From Sabellastarte sp. h YS-2021 (Eukaryota; Annelida; Polychaeta; Sabellida; Sabellidae): a stretch of DNA of 64,000 nucleotides. Made by a program: the position numbers and the translations under genes. This document shows, piece by piece, positions 33,346 to 43,025 of this stretch; position 1 is the first letter of the stretch, and each line of letters opens with the position of its first letter. The notes beneath the pieces were generated by a model. The model did not search any database. It was not told where the DNA came from and saw nothing but the letters and a program-made list of their open reading frames with translations. The stretch spans positions 137,146,033 to 137,210,032 of the forward strand of contig OZ024931.1 of the NCBI GenBank assembly GCA_964017235.1, written 5' to 3'.

Positions 33346-33840
33346 CTCTCAAGAATAAACGTGTAATATATTCCTTTATAATGTGAAACATATACCCTTG
33401 GAACATAAAAAAAGAATTGTACTGCTGTAATATGGCCACATAAAGGAATTTCATCCTGTTAAAATCTTCTAAGGCTGTTAATTCTGCTTTGATTACAATA
33501 CACACACATGTTAAATAACACTTTACTGTTTTAGTGAAAGGTGAACTGAATACTTTTCACAGTTGTTTTCATTCACACTTTTATTTCTGTTTGTAAAATT
33601 TATGGAAAATCCAAAAACTGAAAAGATCTGATTCATTCTACATTTTTTTCCGTTTACTGTAATTTGACAAGGGATATACACATTCAGAGGTAAGAGACAA
33701 GACATACAGTCGGTATGTACAGTTCAGTGCAACTTAGCCTGGTCCAACTCTACTTTTGTACATCTATTTTTATTGGCATGAAATTATAAGTATTTTTGTT
33801 TATACCTTTAGAAATATGTGTTACTTATATGACATATATT
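33346..33840. other. AT-rich spacer, no gene seen
   Basis: Short unrelated frames only. It separates the envelope remnant from the outer inverted-repeat transposon. Confidence 0.5.
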
Positions 33841-33947
33841 TATATATGTTACAGTCAATCTGTGAAACCAGTCATTATGCGTAATGACTGAAACTTTCAG
33901 TCATTTCGTGTAATGACTGAAATGGCCAGTCATTATGTGTAATGGCT
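33841..33947 (+). repeat. Outer transposon left inverted repeat
   Basis: Contains GTTACAGTCAATCTGTGAAA and three nested CAGTCATT...AATGACTG palindromes. A further related unit continues to about 33980 and has no partner on the right. Confidence 0.85.
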
Positions 33948-34128
33948 AAAATTTTCAGTCATTTCACGTAATGACTGAAATCTATGGTTCATTTTTACAC
34001 AGATTGCCTGAAAAGATTTCAATCAATCCGTGTAATTGATTTAGAGTTGTTTTTCATCAAAACCTTTGTATTATTCAAACCCTTTGTGCATTGTTCCCCT
34101 GAACATTTATGTGTTTGAGAACTTTATT

Positions 34129-35975
34129 AGTAGTAAGGGGGATACTATAGTCACGCAAGGGAGCATTATAGTCACACAATCTACGTGGTCCCCCCCTGTG
34201 GGGGGCTGTATAGATTTTGTGACCAGTCACCAGAGTTCAAATAACGGACCATCTGTGTGAGGGGGGATATGGGGAGGGGAGGTTTGGGGTTTACTTAATG
34301 CAGGGGGGTGTTAATTATCTGTGAAGATTAGGTTGAAATGAAATACATTTATTGGAATGAAGTACATAAAATATTCATAGCATCACCAACAACTACACAA
34401 CATTTAAAGCAACATAAAGGCAAATAAAATCATGCAAACAGCTAAAGGTAAAATAAAACCAGTAAACATCCAAGGACCTTTAAAAACTAGTAAACAACTT
34501 TGGAATATTTAAGCATCTACATATTTATAGCAACAAATAAGGGACATTTACAGCTATGTACAGATCTATCATAACACTAAAGAAATGAAACACAATTAGG
34601 ACATACAAATTTCTAAGGTATAACTATACAACATTTAAAGCTACATTAAAAAAAATCATGCAAACAGCTAAAGGCAAATTAAAACCAGCAAACATCCAAG
34701 GACCTTTAAAAACTAGTAAACAACTTTGGGATATTTAATCATCTACACATTCATAGCAACAAATAAGGGACATTTAAAACTACATACAAAATTTATCACA
34801 GCACTGAAGAAAAAATATGAAACATGCAAAAAATTAAGACATTTAAACCCCTAAAAATTTGTAAGGACATTTAAAAACACGTAACTTGGAATTATTTAAG
34901 CATCTACAAATTCAAAGCAACAAGAAAATTAAAAATACACACACATGTAATAGTCAAGCTTTTTTCCCACAATTTTTTTCCTTTAAAAAGCCAGTTAAAG
35001 GGACCCAGTTTCACATTGGCACAGTAGCCTTTCATTAGACGTCACGTATAATTCAGACCCATCCCCTTTAATTTAAACCAAACCCCTGTACATTATTACC
35101 TTTATTTTAAAGTAATTACCTTATTTTAAAGTTTTTTTCAATGTCTGTTATTTAATTATACTGGAATAAGTAAGAATCCCTCAAATATATCAAAGTCCAA
35201 AAATTGAAATATAATATACTAGAGTTCAATGGAAAGGCTATTATCCCCCCATTGACAAAGCTATTCACACAGCTGGTGTCATTCATTTGTAAAAAGGTCT
35301 TGTTGAGGAATTATAATGTATAAGTTTCAAATGCTCATAACTTTTTGAGGAATAGTCCGATTTTAAAAATTCAAAAAGGACCTCGATCCATATCTCCAGA
35401 CGAAAATTTTGATACCTAATACTATAACCCCGAATAATAAATGCACAATATTTTGAAATCCAGCACATTAAAAAAAGTCCCACTGTAAAAGCCTATTATC
35501 ACCTATTGACAATGCCATTCGCACAGCTGGTGTCTTTAATCATTAAAAAGGTCTTTTTAAGGAATTATAATGTAGAATTTTCAAATACTCATAACTTTTT
35601 GAGGAATAGTCCAATTTTAAAAATTAAAAAAGCGTCTTAATCAGTGAGTCCAGACGAACGTGTTGATATGAAACATGCTCCTGTTAAACCATTGATAAAA
35701 ATTTGAAAAAAATATTCATTAATTATGTTAAGAGACACATAATTTGCATTTTTCAAACGGCCCCAACTCTGCGACGGATAGTCGGATTTTAAAAATTCGA
35801 AAAGCATCTTAATCAGTGAGTCCCGGCGAATGTTTTGATATCAAACTTAACCTTATATGAGAAATAACGGGAAATTTTAACTATGCCAAAACGTTCATTA
35901 TAATATAACACAATGTGCGCACATTTAACGCATGTGACCCTCACAATCCACATATGTAACACATGTAACACAATG
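34129..35975 (+). repeat. Left inverted arm of the ATPase element
   Basis: It pairs with 38845-40283 over nearly its whole length. It is longer because it contains extra tandem copies. A unit of about 240 bp beginning near 34390 (ACAACATTTAAAGC) is repeated at about 34630. A unit with CACAGCTGGTGTC and GAGGAATAGTCC recurs at about 35250 and 35500. The right arm has one copy of each. Confidence 0.82.
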
Positions 35976-36274
35976 TGCACACATGTGATACAATCAATCT
36001 TATACTACGCACCTTGGATTTGTTTGTTTCTACAGTCTTTTATAAACTTTTCAAATATTTTTGAGCCACCTAGCCACTTGCTTTCATTAAGGTACAAAAG
36101 TTAAGGCTATGGTTTGGCTAAGGCCTTTTACAAATCTGGGTATTTAGGTCAAATACATTGTTTGTTGGGTAATAAATTTAACTAAAAATCCTATGCATCG
36201 AGTGGGCAAATTTATAAAAGATGGCAGTTACATTTAGATGAAGACGTTTTATTCCTAGACACTGAAGAGTCACC

Positions 36275-37996
36275 ATGAATAAAACATGCGAAAAGTGCTC
36301 AAAGGGTTTTGCTACACCTTATTCATTCAGGAGACATATGTTTACACAGCACAAAAGGGGTGCAATGTCGGGTTGGAATGAGAAAAGAATTGTAAATCCA
36401 TCGTCGGCTGATCTTGCACACGCAATGCCAAATGTTACACGCGTCTCAAATATAAACCCTAATGTGGCACACATAGCACCCGATGTCACACACGTGCCCA
36501 TTGTAACACCCGAGACACCACAAGAAAAGTTTTTATCATCCGAAGCATTACACGGATTGAGACAAATTTATCTTCCGCGATTGAAAGTATCGTCAAAACA
36601 GGAGAATGCCTTTGTGTTTAGGCACCCATTTACAATGTTATTGGCAGGACCGACCTCTTGCGGAAAAACAACCTGGATGAAACATTTACTGCAACAGGCT
36701 GAATCAATGATAACACCTCCTCCTGAAAAAATCTTATGGTTTTACAAAAGATGGCAGCCTGCTTACACTGATTTACAAGAAAATGTTCCTCATATAGAAT
36801 TCGTGCAGGGTATCGAACAGCGGACTCCCGATGGTCAGCCTACCTTGTACATTTACGATGACCTTATGAAAGATACCACAAAAAATGTAGACGTATGCGA
36901 AATGTTTACCGAAGGCTCTCACCATTGTAGCTTGAGCGTCATTTGCTTGCTACAAAATTTGTACCACCATGGCAAAGAAAACAGAACCATAAACTTAAAT
37001 ACGCAATATATCGTACTTTTTAAAAATCCACGCGACCAGCAACAGGTGGCACATTTGGCAAGGCAGATGTACCCGAATAATTCTCAGTCGTTTTTAGATG
37101 CATTTCATTATGCTACCAAGGAGCCCTACGGCTATTTACTAGTCGACCTCAAACAAGATACAGCCGATGAAGACAGGCTTAGGACTAATATTATAAAAGG
37201 GGTTGGAAAGCGTAAGATGCATCACTTAACATCTGACAGTCAGCAGGGAAACAGTGTGAAAAAGAGAGTTGAAGATATATATAAAATGGATAAAAGCCAA
37301 TGGTCTTGCATCGATTGCGGTATTATTTTTGCATCTACAATGGACCTACAGAAACACGTTAAAAGAGGGTGTCTCGAAAATGATGAGCCCCCTATGAAAA
37401 GACTGTGTGATGAAAATACAGATGAACCCGATGAATCTGGATGGGATAACATAGTGCAAAGAGTGTATAGAAAGTACGATGACCAATACTCCGAAAAGGT
37501 TGAATCCTACGAGAAAGAGGGTTATTCTGAAGTAAAATTGAGACAAAAGGCCACAGAAGACTTATTTTGGAAGTATAGAAAGGGTATTATGAAAAGTTAT
37601 GACGATATTTTGACAACTGTGCATCATTTGAAAAGGAGTACGATACACCAAGAAGTGATGGAAGAGATCCAGACCTTAATGAATGAAAAACATTACAGAT
37701 TCATCCAGGCTTTGAAAATAGTTCTTCGTCGAAACTCATCTTTGTTCGATGAACTTATTGACAGTGAAGAAGAAAACGATGATGATAGTACAGATGATGA
37801 ATCCGATTCGCATACAGAGGAAGAAAGCTCTGAAACGGATGGGGAATCCGATTCGCATACAGAGGAAGAAAGCTCTGAAACGGATGGGGAATCCGATCAG
37901 CATGCACAGGATGACAGCTATGAAACGGATGGGGAATCCGATCCGCATGCACAGGATGAAAGCTCTGTAGAAAGTTACAAGACCCCTTACAATTAG
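36275..37996 (+). CDS. Intact packaging ATPase (Polinton A32/FtsK-HerA type) with zinc fingers and acidic repeat tail
   Basis: A 573-codon uninterrupted frame. Residues 1-30 hold a C2H2 finger (CEKCSKGFATPYSFRRHMFTQH with a short remainder). A polar linker follows. The ATPase core begins near residue 115 with the P-loop LLAGPTSCGKTTW (around residue 129), a Walker B YIYDDLM near residue 195, CLLQNLYHHGK near 228 and FKNPRDQQQ near 250. A second finger (CIDCGIIFASTMDLQKHVK) lies near 350. A charged helical region follows, then four copies of a 20-residue acidic unit (ESDSHTEEESSETDG type). All nucleotide-binding residues are intact, unlike the copy at 11768. In Polintons this enzyme packages DNA into capsids; here it is the only large gene of its element. 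Start chosen at the Met before the finger. Confidence 0.9.
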   Translation: MNKTCEKCSKGFATPYSFRRHMFTQHKRGAMSGWNEKRIVNPSSADLAHAMPNVTRVSNINPNVAHIAPDVTHVPIVTPETPQEKFLSSEALHGLRQIYLPRLKVSSKQENAFVFRHPFTMLLAGPTSCGKTTWMKHLLQQAESMITPPPEKILWFYKRWQPAYTDLQENVPHIEFVQGIEQRTPDGQPTLYIYDDLMKDTTKNVDVCEMFTEGSHHCSLSVICLLQNLYHHGKENRTINLNTQYIVLFKNPRDQQQVAHLARQMYPNNSQSFLDAFHYATKEPYGYLLVDLKQDTADEDRLRTNIIKGVGKRKMHHLTSDSQQGNSVKKRVEDIYKMDKSQWSCIDCGIIFASTMDLQKHVKRGCLENDEPPMKRLCDENTDEPDESGWDNIVQRVYRKYDDQYSEKVESYEKEGYSEVKLRQKATEDLFWKYRKGIMKSYDDILTTVHHLKRSTIHQEVMEEIQTLMNEKHYRFIQALKIVLRRNSSLFDELIDSEEENDDDSTDDESDSHTEEESSETDGESDSHTEEESSETDGESDQHAQDDSYETDGESDPHAQDESSVESYKTPYN

Positions 37997-38089
37997 ACAG
38001 TTCCTGCGTCAATTTTATCGAACATCCGAATTTTTAATGAATAAAAAATATAAAAAAATTTTAAAAATTAAATAAATAAAAACAAAATA

Positions 38090-38242
38090 ATGGAGCATGT
38101 AAGAAATAACCCCAGTATCGCAAAGTATACTTATAGGATCGAATACTTGGAAAAAACTGCTGAGCAAGAAGAACTACGCAAATACCAGAGTACCCCATGG
38201 CGGCTTTACACTACGGGGAACCCAGATTCGGTAACAACCTAA
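38090..38242 (+). CDS. 50-aa frame downstream of the ATPase
   Basis: It begins MEHVRNNPSIAKYTYRIEYL and continues with a charged run (EKTAEQEELRKY). Composition is protein-like and the region is the only unique DNA between the ATPase stop and the right arm. A second frame (38197-38295, MAALHYGEPRFGNNLINVRV start) overlaps it in another phase, so one of the two may reflect a frameshift in a once longer gene. Not recognised. Confidence 0.35.
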   Translation: MEHVRNNPSIAKYTYRIEYLEKTAEQEELRKYQSTPWRLYTTGNPDSVTT

Positions 38243-38410
38243 TAAACGTGAGAGTCTTAAAAGACGGTAAAGTCGTAGAATCCTGGCAACAATGAGCCTC
38301 GGTTGGGGTCCCGAGGCGACACCCTCGTCTTTGAGCGAATAATACCTTCCGATTATCAAAAAGAAGGGGGGACCAGGAAACCCTGAGATGGATTACGTTT
38401 GATGAGCCTC

Positions 38411-38935
38411 ATGTGTGATGCACATTATGTTATGTGTGCGGTACAGATTGTGTTACATGTGTTACATGTGCGCACATTGTGCTACACGTGCAGTTTGTGC
38501 AGTGCACATTGTGTTACATGTGCGGTTTGTGTGGGTCACATGCGTTACATGTGCGGTGCACATTGTGTTACATGTGCGGTTTGTGAGGGTGACACGCGTT
38601 ACATGTGCGGTGCACATTGTGTTACATGTGCGGTTTGTGAGGGTCACATGCATTACATGTGCGCACATTGTGTTACATGTGCGGTGCACATTGTGTTACA
38701 TGTGTTACATATGCGGATTGTGAGGGTCACATGCGTTAAATGTGCACACATTGTGTTACACGTGCAGTGCACATTGTGTTACATGTGACACATATGCGGA
38801 TTGTGAGGGTCACATGCGTTAAATGTGCGCACATTGTGTTACATGTGCGGTGGACATTGTGTTACATGTGTTACATATGCAGAATGTGAGGGTCACATGC
38901 GTTAAATGTGCGCACATTGTGTTATATCATAATGA
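38411..38935. repeat. Minisatellite of TGTTACATGTGCG-type units
   Basis: Units of about 55-60 bp containing CACATTGTGTTACATGTGCGG and GGGTCACATGCGTTA are repeated about nine times with variation. A short counterpart (about 90 bp) lies in the left arm at 35909-36000 in inverse orientation, so the array expanded only on the right side. It generates several long but meaningless open frames. Confidence 0.88.
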
Positions 38936-40222
38936 ACGCTTTGGTATAGTTAAAATTTCCCGTTATTTCTCATATAAGGTTAAGTTTGATATCAAAACGT
39001 TCGCCGGGACTCACTGATTAAGATGCTTTTCGAATTTTTAAAATCCGACTATCCCTCGCGGAGTTGGGGCCGTTTGAAAAATGCAAATTATGTGTCTCTT
39101 AACATAATTAATGAATATTTTTTTCAAATTTTTATCGATGGTTTAACAGGAGCGTGTTTCATATCAACACGTTCGTCTGGACTCACTGATTAAGACGCTT
39201 TTTTAATTTTTAAAATCGGACTATTCCTCAAAAAGTTATGAGTATTTGAAAATTCTACATTATAATTCCTTAAAAAGACTTTTTTAATGATTAAAGACAC
39301 CAGCTGTGCGAATGGCATTGTCAATAGGTGATAATAGGCTTTTACAATGGGACTTTTTTTAATGTGCTGGATTTCAAAATATTGTGCATTTATTATTCGG
39401 GGTTATAGTATTAGGTATCAAAATTTTTGTCTGGAGAGGGATTCTTACTTATTCCAGTATTATTAAATAACAGTTATTGAGAAAGCTTTAAAATAAGGTA
39501 ATTACTTAAAAATAAAGGTAATAATGTACAGGGGTTGGTTTAAATTAAAGGGGATGGGTCTGAATTATACGTGACGTCTAATGAAAGGCTACTGTGCCAA
39601 TGTGAAACTGGGTCCCTTTAACTGGCTTTTTAAAGGAAAAAAATTGTGGGAAAAAAGCTTGACTATTACATGTGTGTGTAGTTTTAATTTTCTTGTTGCT
39701 TTGAATTTGTAGATGCTTAAATAATTCCAAGTTACGTGTTTTTAAATGTCCTTACAAATTTTTAGGGGTTTAAATGTCTTAATTTTTTGCATGTTTCATA
39801 TTTTTTCTTCAGTGCTGTGATAAATTTTGTATGTAGTTTTAAATGTCCCTTATTTGTTGCTATGAATGTGTAGATGATTAAATATCCCAAAGTTGTTTAC
39901 TAGTTTTTAAAGGTCCTTGGATGTTTGCTGGTTTTAATTTGCCTTTAGCTGTTTGCATGATTTTATTTAATGTAGCTTTAAATGTTGTATAGTTGTTGGT
40001 GATGCTATGAATATTTTATGTACTTCATTCAATAAATGTATTCCATTTCAACCTCATTTTCACAGATAATTAACACCCCTGGCATTAAGTAAAGTAAACC
40101 CCCCAACTCCCCCCAACTCCCCCCCTCCCAGTGTGACTATAATCCTGCACGATGAATTACATTGACAGGTGGTCCATGTTTCCAACTCTGGGGAGATTAT
40201 AGGGACACTTGTTTTCCCCCTG

Positions 40223-40254
<32 letters not shown>

Positions 40255-40283
40255 AGTGTCCCTATAGTATCCCCCTTACTACT
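38845..40283 (-). repeat. Right inverted arm of the ATPase element
   Basis: It is the inverse of the left arm, sharing for example the TATTTCTCATATAAGGTTAA segment and the GGTCCTTGGATGTTTGC segment in opposite orientation. Near its outer end lies a stem GGGACACTT...AAGTGTCCC (40202-40263) enclosing a 30-base G run at 40224-40253. Confidence 0.82.
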
Positions 40284-40968
40284 TTTATGTGTTTGAGTGT
40301 TTATGTGTTTGAGAACTTTTAAAATAGTTTAATCAAATTAATAACTTGGGAATTCTTACATGCTTTCTGAATTTATATTCAGTATTTTCAAAACTAAACG
40401 ACTCTATTGCCATTTTCAAGAATATTATTAAAATATTGATTGGTGAAAGGAGACTATATTATTATGTTGAAAAAAGACAATCACAACAATATTTTAAGTT
40501 TTTAAAACAAAATTCACCTTTTTGTTATAGAATATACAATCTATGTAAAACATGCAACTTGTAAAGCTTAATATATTTAGTTTGTATTTTTATGAAGACT
40601 AATCCTTCTTTATACTGCAATTTGACTTTTAATGCTTTTATGCTATTAACTAAACACCTAGTTCTATTGTTCAGGTTGTTTAAGGGAAGCTGGAATGCAT
40701 AAAGTCTTTGAAGTGAATCTTGTCCACAGCTACTTGTGTTAATTGCAATACAGCTCTTTTAATGTAAATATATGCTTTAACTGTTAAATACCTCTCCACA
40801 CAGTAGGCCAAGTTATCAAACTTTAAGGTAGAGCTATCTTTAATGTTGTAAGATAACAGAAACAGTTTAATCCATACTCACAATATATTTTAAAGCCTGA
40901 GTAGGCTCATTTCTGAGCTGTAACTCAAGCCTGGGTAACCTTGTGAGTATAAATAATCCCCAAGATAC

Positions 40969-41202
40969 ATGCTATACATTATATTCTTCAGTTACACATA
41001 TATGATACATATAAGTTTCAATGTTATGATGGATCAGTCTAATGAGGATCAATTTAAAGCAGAGCTTTACAGAAAATATGATGCATGTAAAAAGATTTTG
41101 ATTCCAAAGGACCAGTACATCAGTATGAAAGAGGACCTGAAAGTTGCTGCAAGCAACAATCAAGCCAAAAGTAGGCATGGATACTACTTGTTGTCCAAGT
41201 AA
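40969..41202 (+). CDS. Short frame of the outer transposon
   Basis: From an internal Met it reads MMDQSNEDQFKAELYRKYDA and continues KKILIPKDQYISMKEDLK, ending LLSK next to a stop. The pattern loosely recalls N-terminal segments of integrase-like transposases of the Ginger/KRBA2 type, but this is a weak impression. No catalytic domain follows in the remaining 230 bp before the right inverted repeat, so if real it is a truncated piece. Confidence 0.25.
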   Translation: MLYIIFFSYTYMIHISFNVMMDQSNEDQFKAELYRKYDACKKILIPKDQYISMKEDLKVAASNNQAKSRHGYYLLSK

Positions 41203-41429
41203 GCGGTGATGATCTTCTCACACAACATAATGTAATCTTATACAATATTATGGAGTATTGTGCTTATATGTGTGATAGTATTTTTATTGACCCTTAATTA
41301 GAATAGTGCAGCACATATACAATATAATGTTACTGATATACACCTATTTCAATGTTTTATGGATTTAAATTGTCATTTGTTGTAGATAAAATTTTTTGGT
41401 ATATGTATATTCTTTATCTATCTTAATTC

Positions 41430-41536
41430 AGCCATTATGTGTAATGACTGGCCATTTCAGTCATTACGCGAAATGACTGAAAGTTTCAGTCATTACACGT
41501 AATGACTGGTTTCACAGATTGACTGTAACATATATA
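41430..41536 (-). repeat. Outer transposon right inverted repeat
   Basis: Inverse of 33841-33947, ending GATTGACTGTAAC followed by TATATATA. Its three internal palindromes keep the CAGTCATT/AATGACTG arms while their central bases differ from the left copy. Confidence 0.85.
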
Positions 41537-42129
41537 TATACTTAAGGTCATCTATGACACACTGAACGATATGACATCAGTATCAAATTACATAAATATT
41601 ACCAATGTAACAAAATCTGCTCAAGACATTTGCAAAATAAACATGAACTTGTACCTGTACTTGTAGCTTACAAGTACATGTTGGTGTACAAGTGGCCTTG
41701 CTCAAGGTCTTTATTGTAAATCTCTGAAGTAATAAGTCAAGCATAATATTTTTTCCCAAAATAGACCCATACACTGATCACAGGGTTTTCAGCAATAAGA
41801 GACAAAGAAGACGTGTTTAATATTTCTACAAATATTTGTAAATGACATCTGGTACAATGATAAAGGGATAATATCTCTGCTATCGCTATGAAAACAAATG
41901 AAAACTTGATGTATTATTAAGGTTTGAACTAATAAAGATACCAAACTTAGACCCATGCACTGATCACTACTTCCACAAAAACACTTCATATTCTAGAAAT
42001 ATAAACATGAAGAGACAGTACTTCGCATTTGAAATTGGTAAAAACAGGCTCTTTATTTGATTACTGACTACATATAATATGCCATATATGGTGCACTTTA
42101 TATAGTTTAAGTATTCATTCTGTGTTAAC
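41537..42129. other. Repeat DNA with AGACCCA-x-ACTGATCA motifs, no gene
   Basis: The segments AAAATAGACCCATACACTGA at 41758 and TTAGACCCATGCACTGATCA at 41947 resemble sequence at 46725-46755 and 46925-46945. A dispersed repeat therefore flanks the LTR element on both sides. Confidence 0.55.
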
Positions 42130-42275
42130 TGTAATGTTTTTAACTATTTTGTGTGGAGAGAAACACTGATCCCCAAAGCACTACTTTATTCTATAAACTC
42201 AGACAAACAACTGACTGGTGCAATAGCAAAAGAGTATTGTTCAGAAGGTGCACTAGGAACCATAATTATGTTACA
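42130..42275 (-). repeat. 3' LTR of the Gypsy element
   Basis: Starts TGTAATGTTTTTAACTATTT and ends ATAATTATGTTACA. It matches 46565-46712 with about a dozen differences. The 750 bp between it and the end of pol (42276-43025) has no supportable gene. Confidence 0.88.
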
Positions 42276-43025
42276 TGTCCCCTATTAAAGATTAATTAAT
42301 AAATTAATTAAGTGGTAAAATTTATCAATTACTCAATTGAATTTAACACATATGTATGTGACACACAGCTCACCAAGAAGCCCTGAAATTGATGTACTTT
42401 GCATGAGGGCATTATGATTCTCTGTTACACTTAAAAGTTACAAAAACTTGAAACAACAACTTATACAAAACAGTGTAATTTTCTCACATATTTTGCATGA
42501 TTTATATTTTGACTTTACTTCTGTAACTGTTTCCTGTGATCCCCTATGACTATTCCCCCATTATCTGTTGTACACACAAACCTCCTGGACTGTGATATAA
42601 ACAATTGTGTGATTTACATCAAACCTGACTCTTTTAACTACACTAGAGATTATGTCTCCACACACATATATAAACCACATAAACATAGCTCAAATTTTGG
42701 TTTGATATTGTTTTGCTTTACACATTTTTCTGTCTAGTATGAAAAGTGATGATAAACCTTTATGAACCTCTACATTTTTACATGTTTGGAAATTATATTT
42801 TGGGAAGTTGTTTTTGACTCACATTTTTAGTCTACACTATGCTCCAAAATATTTTACTCACTGCATGCTTCAGTGCAAGTCTATGGACTTACTTATTTTC
42901 AACTAAACAATGTGCTTGCCTAGTAACTTATTTCTAATCTATGAGAACTAATAATAAATATAAATATATGAACTAATCAAAATAAAAATACACAATATTA
43001 TATGTCTTAAGTGCCAAGTGTTACT

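Larger units (their letters stand above)
34129..40283 (+). mobile_element. ATPase-only Polinton-like element with very long inverted arms, 6.16 kb
   Basis: The termini are AGTAGTAAGGGGGATACTAT and its inverse, sharing the first eight bases (AGTAGTAA) with the Polinton at 1104. Flanks are TTTATT (34123-34128) and TTTATG (40284-40289), a 5-of-6 match to a Polinton-size duplication. Inverted arms extend 34129 to about 35975 and about 38845 to 40283. The unique centre holds one large gene, a Polinton-type packaging ATPase, plus two tiny frames. There is no integrase, polymerase, protease or capsid gene, so movement would need functions in trans. The inverted termini and the intact ATPase argue for a relatively recent or selected element. 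Confidence 0.8.
33841..41536. mobile_element. Outer DNA transposon with palindrome-built inverted repeats, split by a Polinton derivative
   Basis: The 107-bp ends 33841-33947 and 41430-41536 are inverted copies with a few differences. Each is built from units of the form CAGTCATTAnGnGTAATGACTG, so each end can itself fold into hairpins. Without the inner element (34129-40283) the outer transposon is about 1.5 kb. The flanks are TA-rich, so the target duplication cannot be fixed. The only coding trace is 40969-41202. The transposon must predate the inner insertion. Confidence 0.8.

Noticed and set aside
37736-38012. Repeat-containing frames on both strands over the ATPase tail
   Set aside because: They are shadows of the 60-bp acidic repeats of the ATPase gene.
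38399-38788. Cys/Val/His-rich frames resembling repetitive cysteine proteins
   Set aside because: Three frames are open at once because the minisatellite unit lacks stops; no start context or upstream coding signal.
38411-38935. CRISPR-like array
   Set aside because: Units vary in length, there are no distinct spacers, and the genome is eukaryotic. It is a minisatellite.
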